From CAYRWR01 sp964537555 (lineage in GTDB: Bacteria; Spirochaetota; Brevinematia; Brevinematales; CAYRWR01), in assembly GCA_964537555.1 (NCBI GenBank), contig CAZIAD010000020.1, positions 1 to 55,599 of the forward strand: 55,599 nt of DNA, in the 5' to 3' direction. The notes beneath the pieces are model-generated. The model saw only the letters and a list, made by a program, of their open reading frames with translations, was not told the origin of the DNA and made no database searches. The first letter of the stretch is position 1. Every line of letters starts with the position of its first letter. The position numbers were made by a program, and so were the translations under genes. This document shows, piece by piece, positions 1 through 9,615 of the stretch.

Positions 1-147
1 AAATGAATAATAATATACAAATGAATATTTTCTGTGGGTATTATTTTTTTCATATATAGTTATTTCTTTACTATTAAAGGAATTGTTTAATTGCACAGGA
101 ATCTGTTATTGGTACAGGAATTGCATAACGGAAAGGGGAGGCCTGTA

Positions 148-1401
148 ATGAAATCATTTGCTGTTATCCTGGTATTTTTTATTTCTGAGATGACTTATGC
201 CCACACTAGTTCTCTGACGCTATTATGGTCTTTAGCCGAGCAGAATAATCCACGTATAATTGCCCAAAAGAAAAATGTGGACGCAATGCGGAAGATGATC
301 GTTCCACAGAGTCTGCCTCCCGATCCCATGCTCAAGTTCAGCACATTAAACCAGCCTATCGAATCAGGGGTGATGTCTCCCATGTCTTCTTTTCAGATCA
401 TGCTGTCACAGAACATACCTTTTCCCACCAAATTGGCCATAAAAGGAAAAATCCAATCTATACTATACGAAATAGAAGCAGCCCGCCTGAGATTGATGAT
501 CTCTGAACTGAAGCGGGATATACACTTAAAATATAATGACATCGGGCTCACTACCCGCATCTTAAGCATAGAAAAAGATAAACTGTCCAAGATAGAACTC
601 ATTAACTCTCTGGCCCTGACCAAGTATGAGTTGGGTAAAGGACTGCAGCAGGATCTGTTAAAAGTATCAGTGACTCAGCTCCAAATCAGGAAGAAGATCC
701 TAAAACTGCAAAGTATGCTGTCTGCCCAAAAATATGAGATGCAATATCTTTTAGGAGAGACAACAATACCCTCAGACCTGGAATGGGATGATCACCCTAT
801 ACCCCTATTTAATAAAGATACTGTCCTAGGTAATGCTCAAAATCTTTTCCCATTACTTCTCATCAAACAAAAAATGATTGAAAAAAGCAAGGCGGATCTG
901 GTCCTGGCTCGCTGGGATTTTCTACCCGATCTGGGCCTGACCCTGGCCTATAATATCCGGGATAACAGCCTGTCTGACGGCGGGGTAGATCAGTATATAC
1001 TGGGAGTCAGTGCTTCTGTTCCCCTGTTCTCTCTGTTTAAGCAGCTGCCCCAGAGTCAGTCCCGATCTTTGTCTTTGCAGTCTGCTCAGTTCCAGTATAA
1101 GGACGCATTAATCAATACAGAACAGATGATAAATATGCACTACGAAATGTTTATGCAGGACAAGGAAATAGTCGATCTCTATGAAAAAAATATCTTAAAC
1201 GAGTCACAACAGTCCCTGGATTCTGCAATGACATCCTATCAGGTCGACAAAGTGGATTTTCTCAATGTTTTGAACAGCCTGCTCAGTCTGTATCAGCAGC
1301 AGGAAGAGTACCAGGAAGTCAGGGCGGATCTGGTATCTCATCAGGCCTGGCTGGAGTTTCTCCAGGGGACACATAGTAACACAGGAGTGGAAAATGAATA
1401 A
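148..1401 (+). CDS. TolC-family outer-membrane efflux protein
   Basis: This is the outer-membrane channel of a tripartite metal efflux pump (417 residues). It has a signal peptide (MKSFAVILVFFISEMTYA) and long amphipathic helical stretches typical of CusC/TolC proteins. The reading frame is open upstream to a TTG at 91. I chose the ATG at 148 because a GGAAAGGGGAGG ribosome site lies just before it and the signal peptide begins there. The stop overlaps the start of the CusB-like gene by 8 bases, so the two are translationally coupled. The adaptor and inner-membrane pump follow, so copper/silver export is the likely role. Family assignment is firm; substrate is inferred from the neighbours. 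Confidence 0.88.
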   Translation: MKSFAVILVFFISEMTYAHTSSLTLLWSLAEQNNPRIIAQKKNVDAMRKMIVPQSLPPDPMLKFSTLNQPIESGVMSPMSSFQIMLSQNIPFPTKLAIKGKIQSILYEIEAARLRLMISELKRDIHLKYNDIGLTTRILSIEKDKLSKIELINSLALTKYELGKGLQQDLLKVSVTQLQIRKKILKLQSMLSAQKYEMQYLLGETTIPSDLEWDDHPIPLFNKDTVLGNAQNLFPLLLIKQKMIEKSKADLVLARWDFLPDLGLTLAYNIRDNSLSDGGVDQYILGVSASVPLFSLFKQLPQSQSRSLSLQSAQFQYKDALINTEQMINMHYEMFMQDKEIVDLYEKNILNESQQSLDSAMTSYQVDKVDFLNVLNSLLSLYQQQEEYQEVRADLVSHQAWLEFLQGTHSNTGVENE

Positions 1402-2710
1402 AGTTTTTAGACTACTGATCATGTTATTACTTTTCATGATAGGTTTCAGCTTTTGTAATAAGCAGCCTCAGAATAATACCGCAGTCAAAAAAATAGCCTA
1501 TTATACGGACGCCATGCACCCTTCTGTTAAAGTGAGTGTGGAAGATTATAATAAAGGAGATGACAGTTGCCCTATTTGCTACATGCCTCTGGTACCCGTC
1601 TATGAACAGGATGCCGGGTCTGATACCAATATCCTTTCAGAAGCATTTAACAGTAAACCAGCAGATATAGAGATCAGATTAAGCTCCCGGGAAGAGATTA
1701 TGGCAGATATTTCCACAGCAGAAGTCAGCTATCAGACCATTCACAAGATGATACGTACTTCCGGTTCCATTGAATTTGATGAAAGAAGAGTGTCCCTGGT
1801 CTCAGCCTATATCGGGGGCCGCATAGAGAAGCTCTATGTAAACTTTACGGGGGCCAGTGTTTACTATGGTCAGGCCCTGGGTACGATTTACAGTCCTGAT
1901 CTGATCTCTACTCAGGAGGAGTATATTGCAGCCTTAAACCGGGCGGAACAGTACCAGGATAATGCTACCTATACCAGCCTGGTAGACTCTGCCCGTCAAA
2001 GACTAAAGCTCTGGGGTGTATCAGAAAAAGAGATCCAGGCTCTGGAAAAAAGCCGTAAACCGAATATGTACCTTACCCTCTATTCCCCCATGAGGGGAGT
2101 AGTGATCGATAAGAATGTTAGGGAAGGGGAATACGTAAAAGAAGGGCAGCCACTCTACAAGATAGGTGATCTCCGGAAAGTGTGGGTGCAGACGGATATC
2201 TTTGAATATGAACTGCCCTATGTGAAAATCGGTCAGACAGTAGATATCACATCGGTATCATTTCCGGATCGCACATTTAGAGGCACTATCACCTTTATTG
2301 ACCGGGTTATCAATCCCCAGACCCGCAGTGTAAAAGTGAGAGTAGAGATCAATAATTCTGACCTGCAGCTCAAACCCGGTATGTTTGTGACCTCCACTCT
2401 GACAGCCCGCTTTTCCAAAAGGCTGGTTATACCAAAGACAGCTCTCCTGGACACCGGACTAAGAAAGCTGGTGTATATAAAAGTGACAAACACTGCTCAG
2501 GGAAATATCTATTCACCCCGTATCGTAGAAACCGGGATCTCGGATGATAATGTAATAGAGATACTGGGAGGCCTCAATCCCGGGGATCAGGTAGTTAAAA
2601 GTGGCGCTTTTTTGCTGGACTCCCATGCTGAATTGTCGGGAGCTCATTCCAGCGGTGGTTATGGCGGAGCATTAGAAGTGGAAAGCCCTGCTCCTGCTCA
2701 TAATCATTAG
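1394..2710 (+). CDS. cusB: CusB-like periplasmic adaptor with heavy-metal-binding domain
   Basis: Membrane-fusion (HlyD/CusB) subunit of the efflux pump, 438 residues. The N-terminus is lipoprotein-like, with Cys at about residue 21 (FSFC, a relaxed lipobox). Residues about 35-70 form a heavy-metal-binding domain with AMHP and CPICYMPLVP motifs; the usual first Cys of the YxCPMHP motif is replaced, leaving the CPIC pair. Barrel-sandwich and beta-barrel segments follow (KNVREGEYVKEGQPLYKIGD, SVSFPDRTFRGTI). The tail is His-containing (PAPAHNH). It sits between the TolC-like channel and CusA, 11 bases before the latter. Copper(I)/silver(I) is the likely cargo. Confidence 0.88.
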   Translation: MNKVFRLLIMLLLFMIGFSFCNKQPQNNTAVKKIAYYTDAMHPSVKVSVEDYNKGDDSCPICYMPLVPVYEQDAGSDTNILSEAFNSKPADIEIRLSSREEIMADISTAEVSYQTIHKMIRTSGSIEFDERRVSLVSAYIGGRIEKLYVNFTGASVYYGQALGTIYSPDLISTQEEYIAALNRAEQYQDNATYTSLVDSARQRLKLWGVSEKEIQALEKSRKPNMYLTLYSPMRGVVIDKNVREGEYVKEGQPLYKIGDLRKVWVQTDIFEYELPYVKIGQTVDITSVSFPDRTFRGTITFIDRVINPQTRSVKVRVEINNSDLQLKPGMFVTSTLTARFSKRLVIPKTALLDTGLRKLVYIKVTNTAQGNIYSPRIVETGISDDNVIEILGGLNPGDQVVKSGAFLLDSHAELSGAHSSGGYGGALEVESPAPAHNH

Positions 2711-2721
2711 GGAGGCCTGAA

Positions 2722-5700
2722 GTGATCAATAAACTGGTAGAATGGAGTCTCCATAACCGATGGCTGGTACTGATGGTCTTCCTGCTTGCATTTACGGCCA
2801 GCCTGCTCACCCTGGGGAAGCTGCCCGTAGATGCTATTCCCAATATCGGTGAAAACCAGGTTATAGTCTATGCCGACTGGCCCGGACGCAGTCCCAAAGA
2901 TGTGGAAGACCAGGTTACCTATCCTCTGACCACCTCACTGCTGGGAATCCCCGGAGTCAATGCGGTACGGGGTAACTCCATGTTCGGATTTTCCATGGTC
3001 AATATCATCTTTAACGACGGGGTGGAGCTGTATTGGGCCCGCACCCGTATCCTGGAAAAGCTTAATCTAGCCCGCAAGGATCTGCCTGATGATGCGGTTC
3101 CTATACTGGGGCCGGACGCTTCTCCCCTGGACCAGATCTTCTGGTATACCCTAGAGGGCGAGGGCCAGAGCCTGGCAGAACTCAGGACTATACAGGACTA
3201 TTATGTAAAATTTCAGCTCAATGCGGTACCCGGAGTATCAGAAGTAGCCAGTGTGGGAGGCTATGTCAAGCAGTACCAGATACAGATCGACCCTAATAAA
3301 CTCATGAATCACAAGATTCCCCTGTCACATGTCATCATGCAGGTGAAAAAGGCCAATCAGGACGTGGGAGCTCAGGTCATAGAAGAAAACTCCCAGGAAT
3401 TTATTATCCGTTCCAAGGGATTCATTAAATCTATAAAAGACATAGAAGATATTGCCATAGGATCCGCAGATGGAGTACCAGTATTCATCCGCAATGTAGG
3501 AGTGGTCACCCTGGGCCCGGACTTCCGCCGTAATGCCCTGGACAAGCAGGGAAAAGAAGTGGTGGGAGGGGTGGTCATACAACGCTACGGCGAAAATCCC
3601 CGGGAAGTCATTCAAAGGGTAAAAAAGAAGATCATTGAATTAAGTACCGGATTTCCCAAAGGGGTAAAGATAGTACCTTTCTATGACAGAACCCGTTTAG
3701 TGGACCGATCCATAATAAATCTGGTCATCACTATACTGCTCCAGATACTGATCACGGTACTGGTAGTTGTACTATTTCTCAGGGATGCCCGGGCCTCCTT
3801 GGCTGTATCTATCGTCTTACCAGTCGCAGTAGTGATCACTATGCCGGTGTTACTGATATTTAAAGTATCGCCCAATATTATGTCTCTGGGAGGTATAGCC
3901 ATAGCCATAGGGGTCATAGTCGATGCCGGTATTGTAGTAGTGGAAAACATCTATTCTCATGTGCAGAGATACAAAGAACATAATCGGGCACCCCAGATTC
4001 CCCTGTCAGTCTATATTGAAGCAGTTAAAGAAGTAGCCAGTCCTATCTTCTATACCATGATCATTATCGTGGTAGCATTTCTCAATGTCTATCTTTTAGA
4101 CGGCCAGGCCGGTAAGCTCTTTAAACCCCTGGCCTATTCCAAGAATATTGTTATGGGACTGTCGGCCATCATATCTGTCACCCTCATACCGGTAGTGGCG
4201 GTTTTACTGGTCAGGCCTGGAAAACGAAACCCGTCCAAAGTCAGCCTTGCTAAAGAATCCTGGCTGCAGAAAGCCTATGCCGGATCTCTGGAAAAAGTAT
4301 TACAGAAAAAAGGACTGTTTATTACCATAGTTTTTATCGTGTTAGGCATGTCCCTTTTTACCATGGTATTCATGGAAAGAGAATTTATGCCCCCCCTGGA
4401 TGAAGGGGATATATTGTTTATGCCTGTATTACTGCCAGGAGCTAATCTTACAGAAGTAAAACATGTCATGGCTAAACAGGACCAGATCATTTCCAGTTTC
4501 CCTGAAGTGGAGAGCGCGGTAGGTAAGTCAGGCCGGGCCGAGACAGCGACCGATCCCGCCCCTATTGCCATGATAGAGACCATCATCCAGCTCAAGCCTA
4601 AAAAATTCTGGCGCCCGGGAATGACCAAGGAGAAACTGTTACAGGAACTTAATGAGCACCTCATTATCCCCGGGGTAGCCAATATATGGACCCAGCCTAT
4701 ACGCAACCGTATAGATATGTTGTCCACCGGTATACAGACTCCTATTGGTATTAAGGTGTTCGGGCCAGATATGAAGACCCTGGAGACCCTGGCTATAGAG
4801 ATAGAGTCAGTGATCAAGACGGTGCCGGGAAACCGTAATCCCTACGCGGAACGTATCGGAAATAAGCCCTACATAGAGATCGAGGTCAGGCGGGAGGATG
4901 CTGCACGATATAGTATCACCATTAGTGATGTGAATAGCATCATCATGACCGCCATAGGGGGCATGAATGTCACTAAAGTCGTAAAAGGTACAGAGCGCAG
5001 TCCTCTGAACATCAAGTATCTAAAGGAATTTCGGGGTGATGTGAATATGATCAAATGGACTCTGATCCCCACTGCTACAGGAGGACAGATACCGCTCATT
5101 GAGATCGCGAATGTTGAAAAGACCCTGGGGCCGGCCAAGATCTCTACTGAGAACGGGGTGCCCTATGTAAGGGTGTTTGTCAATCTTGATACCCAGAAAC
5201 GGGGTATTCTGGATTTTGTAGAAGACGCTAAAAAAGCAGTGGCAGGAAAAGTGACCTTTCCCCCGGGATATTTTCCGGTATGGAGTGGTCAGTACGAATA
5301 TGAGATCAGTACCCGGAAAAAACTACTGCTTATATTGCCTGTGACCATCATGGTGATATTTATCCTGCTGTATATGAAGTTTAAATCAGGCTGGTATGTG
5401 ACGGCTATGCTTCTGGCCTTACCTTTTGGCCTGATAGGGGGCATAGGGCTGCAGTTCCTCCTGGCGGTGAAAATGAGTACAGCCGTCAAGATAGGTTATA
5501 TAGCCCTCATAGGAGTGGCAGTGGAGGACGGGGTGGTGTTGCTGGAGTTCCTGGTACATAATCTGCGCAAGGGAAGCGGCCTCATTCCTTCCGTAATAGA
5601 ATCCGGTAAAAACCGGGTGCGGGCCATAGTAATGACTACCCTCACTACTATTGTGGCCCTGGTCCCGGTATTATTATCCCGGGGCAGCGGCAGTGAGCTG

Positions 5701-5823
5701 ATGCTGCCCATCGCAGTCCCCACTTTTGGGGGCATGATCACTGCTACCCTGGCCAACCTCTATGTCCTACCGGTATTGTTCACTATCATACAGGAAAAAA
5801 GAGAGAAAAAACTAATATCCTAG
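2722..5823 (+). CDS. cusA: CusA-like heavy-metal RND efflux pump
   Basis: Inner-membrane proton-driven RND pump of the heavy-metal (HME) class, 1033 residues, normal length. It starts at GTG after a GGGAGG site. Three methionines that bind Cu(I)/Ag(I) in E. coli CusA (M573, M623, M672) have counterparts at M567, M617 and M666, with exactly the same spacing (50 and 49 residues) and matching local motifs (FMPVLLPG, APIAMIET, RIDMLSTGIQTPIGIKV). Proton-relay acids are also seen: D401 in VIVDAG (TM4) and E935 in AVEDGV. The metal prediction is therefore Cu+/Ag+ rather than Zn/Co. Third gene of the operon; the lipoprotein gene follows after 9 bases. Confidence 0.95.
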   Translation: MINKLVEWSLHNRWLVLMVFLLAFTASLLTLGKLPVDAIPNIGENQVIVYADWPGRSPKDVEDQVTYPLTTSLLGIPGVNAVRGNSMFGFSMVNIIFNDGVELYWARTRILEKLNLARKDLPDDAVPILGPDASPLDQIFWYTLEGEGQSLAELRTIQDYYVKFQLNAVPGVSEVASVGGYVKQYQIQIDPNKLMNHKIPLSHVIMQVKKANQDVGAQVIEENSQEFIIRSKGFIKSIKDIEDIAIGSADGVPVFIRNVGVVTLGPDFRRNALDKQGKEVVGGVVIQRYGENPREVIQRVKKKIIELSTGFPKGVKIVPFYDRTRLVDRSIINLVITILLQILITVLVVVLFLRDARASLAVSIVLPVAVVITMPVLLIFKVSPNIMSLGGIAIAIGVIVDAGIVVVENIYSHVQRYKEHNRAPQIPLSVYIEAVKEVASPIFYTMIIIVVAFLNVYLLDGQAGKLFKPLAYSKNIVMGLSAIISVTLIPVVAVLLVRPGKRNPSKVSLAKESWLQKAYAGSLEKVLQKKGLFITIVFIVLGMSLFTMVFMEREFMPPLDEGDILFMPVLLPGANLTEVKHVMAKQDQIISSFPEVESAVGKSGRAETATDPAPIAMIETIIQLKPKKFWRPGMTKEKLLQELNEHLIIPGVANIWTQPIRNRIDMLSTGIQTPIGIKVFGPDMKTLETLAIEIESVIKTVPGNRNPYAERIGNKPYIEIEVRREDAARYSITISDVNSIIMTAIGGMNVTKVVKGTERSPLNIKYLKEFRGDVNMIKWTLIPTATGGQIPLIEIANVEKTLGPAKISTENGVPYVRVFVNLDTQKRGILDFVEDAKKAVAGKVTFPPGYFPVWSGQYEYEISTRKKLLLILPVTIMVIFILLYMKFKSGWYVTAMLLALPFGLIGGIGLQFLLAVKMSTAVKIGYIALIGVAVEDGVVLLEFLVHNLRKGSGLIPSVIESGKNRVRAIVMTTLTTIVALVPVLLSRGSGSELMLPIAVPTFGGMITATLANLYVLPVLFTIIQEKREKKLIS

Positions 5824-5832
5824 GAGGATCTT

Positions 5833-6195
5833 ATGAAGAAAAGTTTTAGTGTTTTGAGTGTATTACTGGTATTGTTAGGAATCACGCTGGTGTCCTGTGG
5901 CAATAAGGCTAAGACCCCTGACTCCATGGAGCAGATGCAGACTATGGATCATACTCATACTGTTTTTAGTGCACAGACCCTGACTTCTGAAGAGGGAAAG
6001 ATGGGGGAACATGTAGTGTGCCCTGTATCCGGAGAAAAGATCATGATCACAGAAAAGACGCCCTATTCGGTATTTGAAGGGAGAAAGATCTACATAGCCG
6101 GAGATGCAAACAAAAAACTGTTTGAAATGGATCCCAAAAAGTATCTCAGTGCTCAGGACGTATCCACGAATCAGTCGGCTGAAATGAAGATGTAA
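5833..6195 (+). CDS. Small YHS/TRASH-like lipoprotein of the copper operon
   Basis: A 120-residue lipoprotein (signal peptide ending LVSC) with a Met/His-rich linker (MEQMQTMDHTHT) and a short domain starting HVVCPVSGEKI and ending near DPKKYL. This layout resembles YHS/TRASH metal-binding domains, with a single Cys plus Met/His. It is the last gene of the cus-like operon, 9 bases after cusA and after an AGGAGG site, and is followed by a terminator. I infer a periplasmic copper-binding or sensing role. A paralogue lies at 9616-9993, beside the two-component system. Confidence 0.75.
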   Translation: MKKSFSVLSVLLVLLGITLVSCGNKAKTPDSMEQMQTMDHTHTVFSAQTLTSEEGKMGEHVVCPVSGEKIMITEKTPYSVFEGRKIYIAGDANKKLFEMDPKKYLSAQDVSTNQSAEMKM

Positions 6196-6221
6196 GTCAT
6201 ATCGGGCAAATAAGAAAATTT

Positions 6222-6255
6222 CTGGGCTGGATATTAACTCCGGCCCAGGTTTTTT
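6222..6255 (+). terminator. Rho-independent terminator of the copper efflux operon
   Basis: CTGGGCTGG (6222-6230) pairs with CCGGCCCAG (6240-6248) with one G-U pair, followed by six T residues. It lies 26 bases after the lipoprotein stop. A second perfect inverted repeat, CCAGGTTTTT (6245-6254) with AAAAACCTGG (6266-6275), overlaps its 3' arm. Confidence 0.8.
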
Positions 6256-6366
6256 GGTTTCGTCTAAAAACCTGGGGCGAATGGTGATTTTTTTGTTTTT
6301 TTCAAGTATACTATTTCCTGTCGATAGATACCTGCACCAGAGATCTTATATATTATAAGAGGTAAC

Positions 6367-6972
6367 ATGAGAATAAATATCATTATATTATTATTATGGG
6401 CAGGTAGTATCTCCTATGCTGCCACAGTGCCTAAACAGTATAGTTTTTCACTCCTGGGAGAGTATACCTCCAGCCAGGATTTTACAGGAGGCCCTTTGGG
6501 GGCAGGATTGGCACTGGATTATGCCTGGCAGGTAGGCGGATTGGGTACAGAATATCCTCAGCTGATCAGTGTGCCTCTCATGATAAACTGGACTCCATCG
6601 GCTGATGGCCTGGCCCCGGGGCATATGGTCCTGCGTTATGGCCTGTCTACCCGGCATTATCTGACTCCGGTCACCCGGGGCGGTCTCTATCTGAGTTATG
6701 GCTTATTATTAAATCAGCTATGGATAGATGTCATGCCTGGCAGGATTCTGGGGCATGAGACATTACTGGGGATCGGATATGACCTTCCTGCCCGGGAGAA
6801 GTACTCCCTGTTTTTCCAGTTGAATGGCCGTTATGCCAGTTTCGGTATTCTGGGAGTGGAAAAAAGCAGCAAGTATTACAGCCTGGAGCTGGTAGTGGGA
6901 ATCAGAATAAAGAGGCAACAGGCTCATAACGAGATTCGTTTGAATAATGCGGATACCAGCCCTCGAAATTGA
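6367..6972 (+). CDS. Exported beta-barrel-like protein of unknown function
   Basis: A 201-residue protein with a signal peptide (MRINIIILLLWAGSISYA) and alternating aromatic/small residue strands ending in paired segments (SLFFQLNGRYASFG, SLELVVGIRI). This suggests a small outer-membrane beta-barrel. I do not recognise a named family. It has its own AT-rich leader after the copper operon terminator. Its stop codon (6970-6972) directly abuts the stop codon of the convergent response regulator, so the two genes share no intergenic space. A link to metal response is only positional. Confidence 0.6.
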   Translation: MRINIIILLLWAGSISYAATVPKQYSFSLLGEYTSSQDFTGGPLGAGLALDYAWQVGGLGTEYPQLISVPLMINWTPSADGLAPGHMVLRYGLSTRHYLTPVTRGGLYLSYGLLLNQLWIDVMPGRILGHETLLGIGYDLPAREKYSLFFQLNGRYASFGILGVEKSSKYYSLELVVGIRIKRQQAHNEIRLNNADTSPRN

Positions 6973-8331
6973 TCATTCAGTGATCTTTTTGATTTGAATA
7001 TTCAGTTTTTTCATTTTGTAAAGGAGACGGGAGCGGGTGATCCCCAGAGTTTGGGCACATTTGCTTTGATTTCCATTGAGATCATTGAGGGTTTTAATGA
7101 TCACTTTTTTTTCCATTTCGGCCAGGGTTTCGGTTTTTCCTGAAGGGTCTGGATTCAGCCCAGTCCAGGGGATCTGGGTTTGCCGCTTCTTCCATATTGG
7201 GGGGAGATGATTTAGCCCGATTACTGCACCTTTGGCATTTATCCGGGCATACTCCAGTCCATTTTCCAGCTCCCGTACGTTTCCCGGCCAGGAATAGAGT
7301 TCCATGAGTTCCAGTGCTTCGGGGGAGAACCTGAGATCCGGAGCCAGGTAGTCCAGGAGCAGAGGAATATCCCCATCACGCTCTTTTAAAGCAGGAACAT
7401 ATATGGGATATACATTGAGCCGGTAATACAGATCCTCACGGAATGCTTTTTTCTCCACCTCTTTTTGCAGATCTTTATTGGTGGCGGATATGACACGGAT
7501 ATCTATGGGTATGCTCTTATTACTACCCACCGGAGTGATCTCTTTTTCCTGTAGTGCCCTAAGCAGTTTTGCCTGCAGGGGGAGGGCTAGTTCGCTGATC
7601 TCATCCAGAAACAATATCCCTCCCTGGCTGTATGCCATCTTTCCCTGGTGATCCTGATTTGCCCCGGTAAAGGAGCCTTTAGTATGTCCGAACAACTCAC
7701 TTTCCATAAGGTTCTCTGGTATTGCTGCACAATTGATAGCTACAAATGGCCCCTTTTTCCTGTTGCTCAGTGTATGTATGCTTCGGGCTACCAGTTCTTT
7801 ACCGGTACCGGATTCTCCCTGTATCAGAACTCCCACTTCACTTTGAGCCACATTTTGAATGATCTGCCTGAGGTCCATCATTACTTTACTATTTCCAATG
7901 AGCTGGGGGAGAGATTCATATTTCTTCAGCTTATTTTTTAGCTGCTTGTTTTCGAGAGCCAGTTCTCTTTTTTTGAGTGCATTATTTATATGTAATATCA
8001 GATCACTTTCTTTCACCGGCTTTGTAAGGTAGTCATAGGCGCCTTCTTTTATGGTCTGCACTGCATCATTTACGGTAGCATAGGCTGTCATAATTATCAC
8101 TTCTACCAGGGGATGATTGTTTTTAATACTGTGCAAGACATCATACCCGGAGAGTTCACCCAGATTCATATCTATGAGGGCCAGGTCAAATTCCAGTGAT
8201 GGCATACGCTGACAGGCTGTTTTAGCATCTTCAAATTCCAGTACCTTGTAGTCATTTTTTGAGAGGTAATGTGACATGACAGCCATCAGACTCTTATCAT
8301 CTTCTACTAACAGGATACTGTTCTTAGGCAT
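6973..8331 (-). CDS. NtrC-family sigma54-dependent response regulator
   Basis: A 452-residue regulator with a receiver domain (acid pocket E10-D11-D12, phospho-acceptor D54, K near 105 in LTKPVK), a sigma54-interacting AAA+ domain (Walker A GESGTGKE, the GSFTGA loop that contacts sigma54, Walker B GGILFLDEI) and a C-terminal Fis-type helix-turn-helix (NGNQSKCAQTLGITRSRLLYK). It should activate sigma54 promoters after phosphorylation. Its start overlaps the end of the upstream histidine kinase by 8 bases, so they form a cognate pair. I found no clear GG-N10-GC sigma54 promoter upstream of the nearby genes. Confidence 0.92.
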   Translation of the reverse strand: MPKNSILLVEDDKSLMAVMSHYLSKNDYKVLEFEDAKTACQRMPSLEFDLALIDMNLGELSGYDVLHSIKNNHPLVEVIIMTAYATVNDAVQTIKEGAYDYLTKPVKESDLILHINNALKKRELALENKQLKNKLKKYESLPQLIGNSKVMMDLRQIIQNVAQSEVGVLIQGESGTGKELVARSIHTLSNRKKGPFVAINCAAIPENLMESELFGHTKGSFTGANQDHQGKMAYSQGGILFLDEISELALPLQAKLLRALQEKEITPVGSNKSIPIDIRVISATNKDLQKEVEKKAFREDLYYRLNVYPIYVPALKERDGDIPLLLDYLAPDLRFSPEALELMELYSWPGNVRELENGLEYARINAKGAVIGLNHLPPIWKKRQTQIPWTGLNPDPSGKTETLAEMEKKVIIKTLNDLNGNQSKCAQTLGITRSRLLYKMKKLNIQIKKITE

Positions 8332-9379
8332 GAGTCACCTCACTTAAAGGTAGAGATATGATGAATTGGGCTCCAGGCTGGTGTTGATCATTATAGTGGA
8401 TGCTACCTTTATGTAACTGAATGATCCGTTTTACTATAGACAGGCCCAGGCCTTTACCGCCTGCCTTGCTGGTATAAAAGGGCTTGAAAATATTTTTTAT
8501 TTCCTCATGAGCTATACCTTCTCCATTATCAGTCACTGTGATAGTGAGTTTCTCATGGTCACTGCTCACATTCAGCCAAACCTTGCCCTCTGTAGGCACA
8601 GCCTCCATGGCATTGTTAATAAGATTAATTATCGCTTCTTTAAACAGTTCACGATCGATGTGAATGATTCTGATTTCCGTTTCTATCTTGATATTTAACT
8701 CTACAGTCTCTCTTTCCTTAATTACCGAGAGGAGGTCTTTTATCTCAGTCAGGTATTCTTTAATCGTTACAGGCTGGACATCTAATGTGCCGCTGGAAAA
8801 TGAAGTAAGAGTAGTATTCAATAATTTATAGATTCTTTCAGTCTCAGAGTGCAGTATATTGTAAAATTTCTGCTTTTCCTTTGGGATTTCCATATCTTCA
8901 AAAATGATATCCATCGCTCCTGTAATGGAGGCTAAAGGGGTTTTTAATTCATGGGTGATGACATAAGAAAGCTGTCCCAGATTGCTTTGCATCTCTGTAT
9001 TACGGAAACGTCCCAGCAATTCTTCTCTTTTCAGGGTTTCCAGCCTGGTTTTGTCTATCAAATGTCCTGTGATAATGCCTATGATGTAATAGAGAAAGAT
9101 TTCCAGGATGGCAATCACACTATGATATTCGATCTTACCCCAGCCGGAAATGATATGAGGCAGATAGACAATTGTGATGAGTACTGAGAGATACATCCCC
9201 CCCCTTTTTCCCCAGAGAAATGCAGCCAGAATAATGGGTACATAATATAATAAACGATAGACCGCATGGAACAGGGGTTCATGATAGGGAGTGAGATAAT
9301 GAAGCACCGTGACCAGAATCAGAAAACCCCCTACCAAAAAATAGGGCAGTATTTTTTTTGGCCTGTTTTTAAGGTTCAT
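8324..9379 (-). CDS. Membrane sensor histidine kinase
   Basis: A 351-residue kinase with an N-terminal membrane domain of about four to five helices and almost no periplasmic loop, a HisKA domain with the phosphorylated His in ITHELKTPLASI, and a HATPase domain with N (NLINNAMEAVP), G1 (DNGEGI) and G2 (GGKGLGLSIV) boxes. The frame is open to 9433, but I chose the ATG at 9379 because an AGGAG lies about 10 bases before it. It overlaps and precedes the NtrC-type regulator. The signal is unknown; position between two YHS-like lipoprotein genes and the copper operon suggests metal or envelope stress. Confidence 0.9.
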   Translation of the reverse strand: MNLKNRPKKILPYFLVGGFLILVTVLHYLTPYHEPLFHAVYRLLYYVPIILAAFLWGKRGGMYLSVLITIVYLPHIISGWGKIEYHSVIAILEIFLYYIIGIITGHLIDKTRLETLKREELLGRFRNTEMQSNLGQLSYVITHELKTPLASITGAMDIIFEDMEIPKEKQKFYNILHSETERIYKLLNTTLTSFSSGTLDVQPVTIKEYLTEIKDLLSVIKERETVELNIKIETEIRIIHIDRELFKEAIINLINNAMEAVPTEGKVWLNVSSDHEKLTITVTDNGEGIAHEEIKNIFKPFYTSKAGGKGLGLSIVKRIIQLHKGSIHYNDQHQPGAQFIISLPLSEVTHA

Positions 9380-9615
9380 CACAATACAAACTCCTGATTT
9401 TGCAACTTCATGCATTTGTATAATATTATACACAGTGATAATGATATACGCAATAAAGTAATTAACACTAGAGAACCATCCTCAGACCTAGGAGCCCAGG
9501 TTATCTCATGAAATACTAAGAATTAGTAAGAGGAGGATTATGCATATCAGATGAATCAATAAAACTCAAAAAACTGGAAATATTTTAAAAACCAAGAGAA
9601 AATATAGGAAAAAAT

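Noticed and set aside
6970..6975. Abutting stop codons (6972/6973) and overlapping stops in TTTAAA (39366-39369) as unusual
   Set aside because: Compact convergent genes commonly do this; noted only in the gene entries.
9540..9554. Tiny ORF ATG CAT ATC AGA TGA after a strong AGAGGAGG
   Set aside because: Only four codons, with no attenuator structure seen around it; not called a gene.
9434..9615. Search for a sigma54 promoter (GG-N10-GC) for the NtrC-type regulator's targets
   Set aside because: No clear match before 9616, nor before 148 or 6367.
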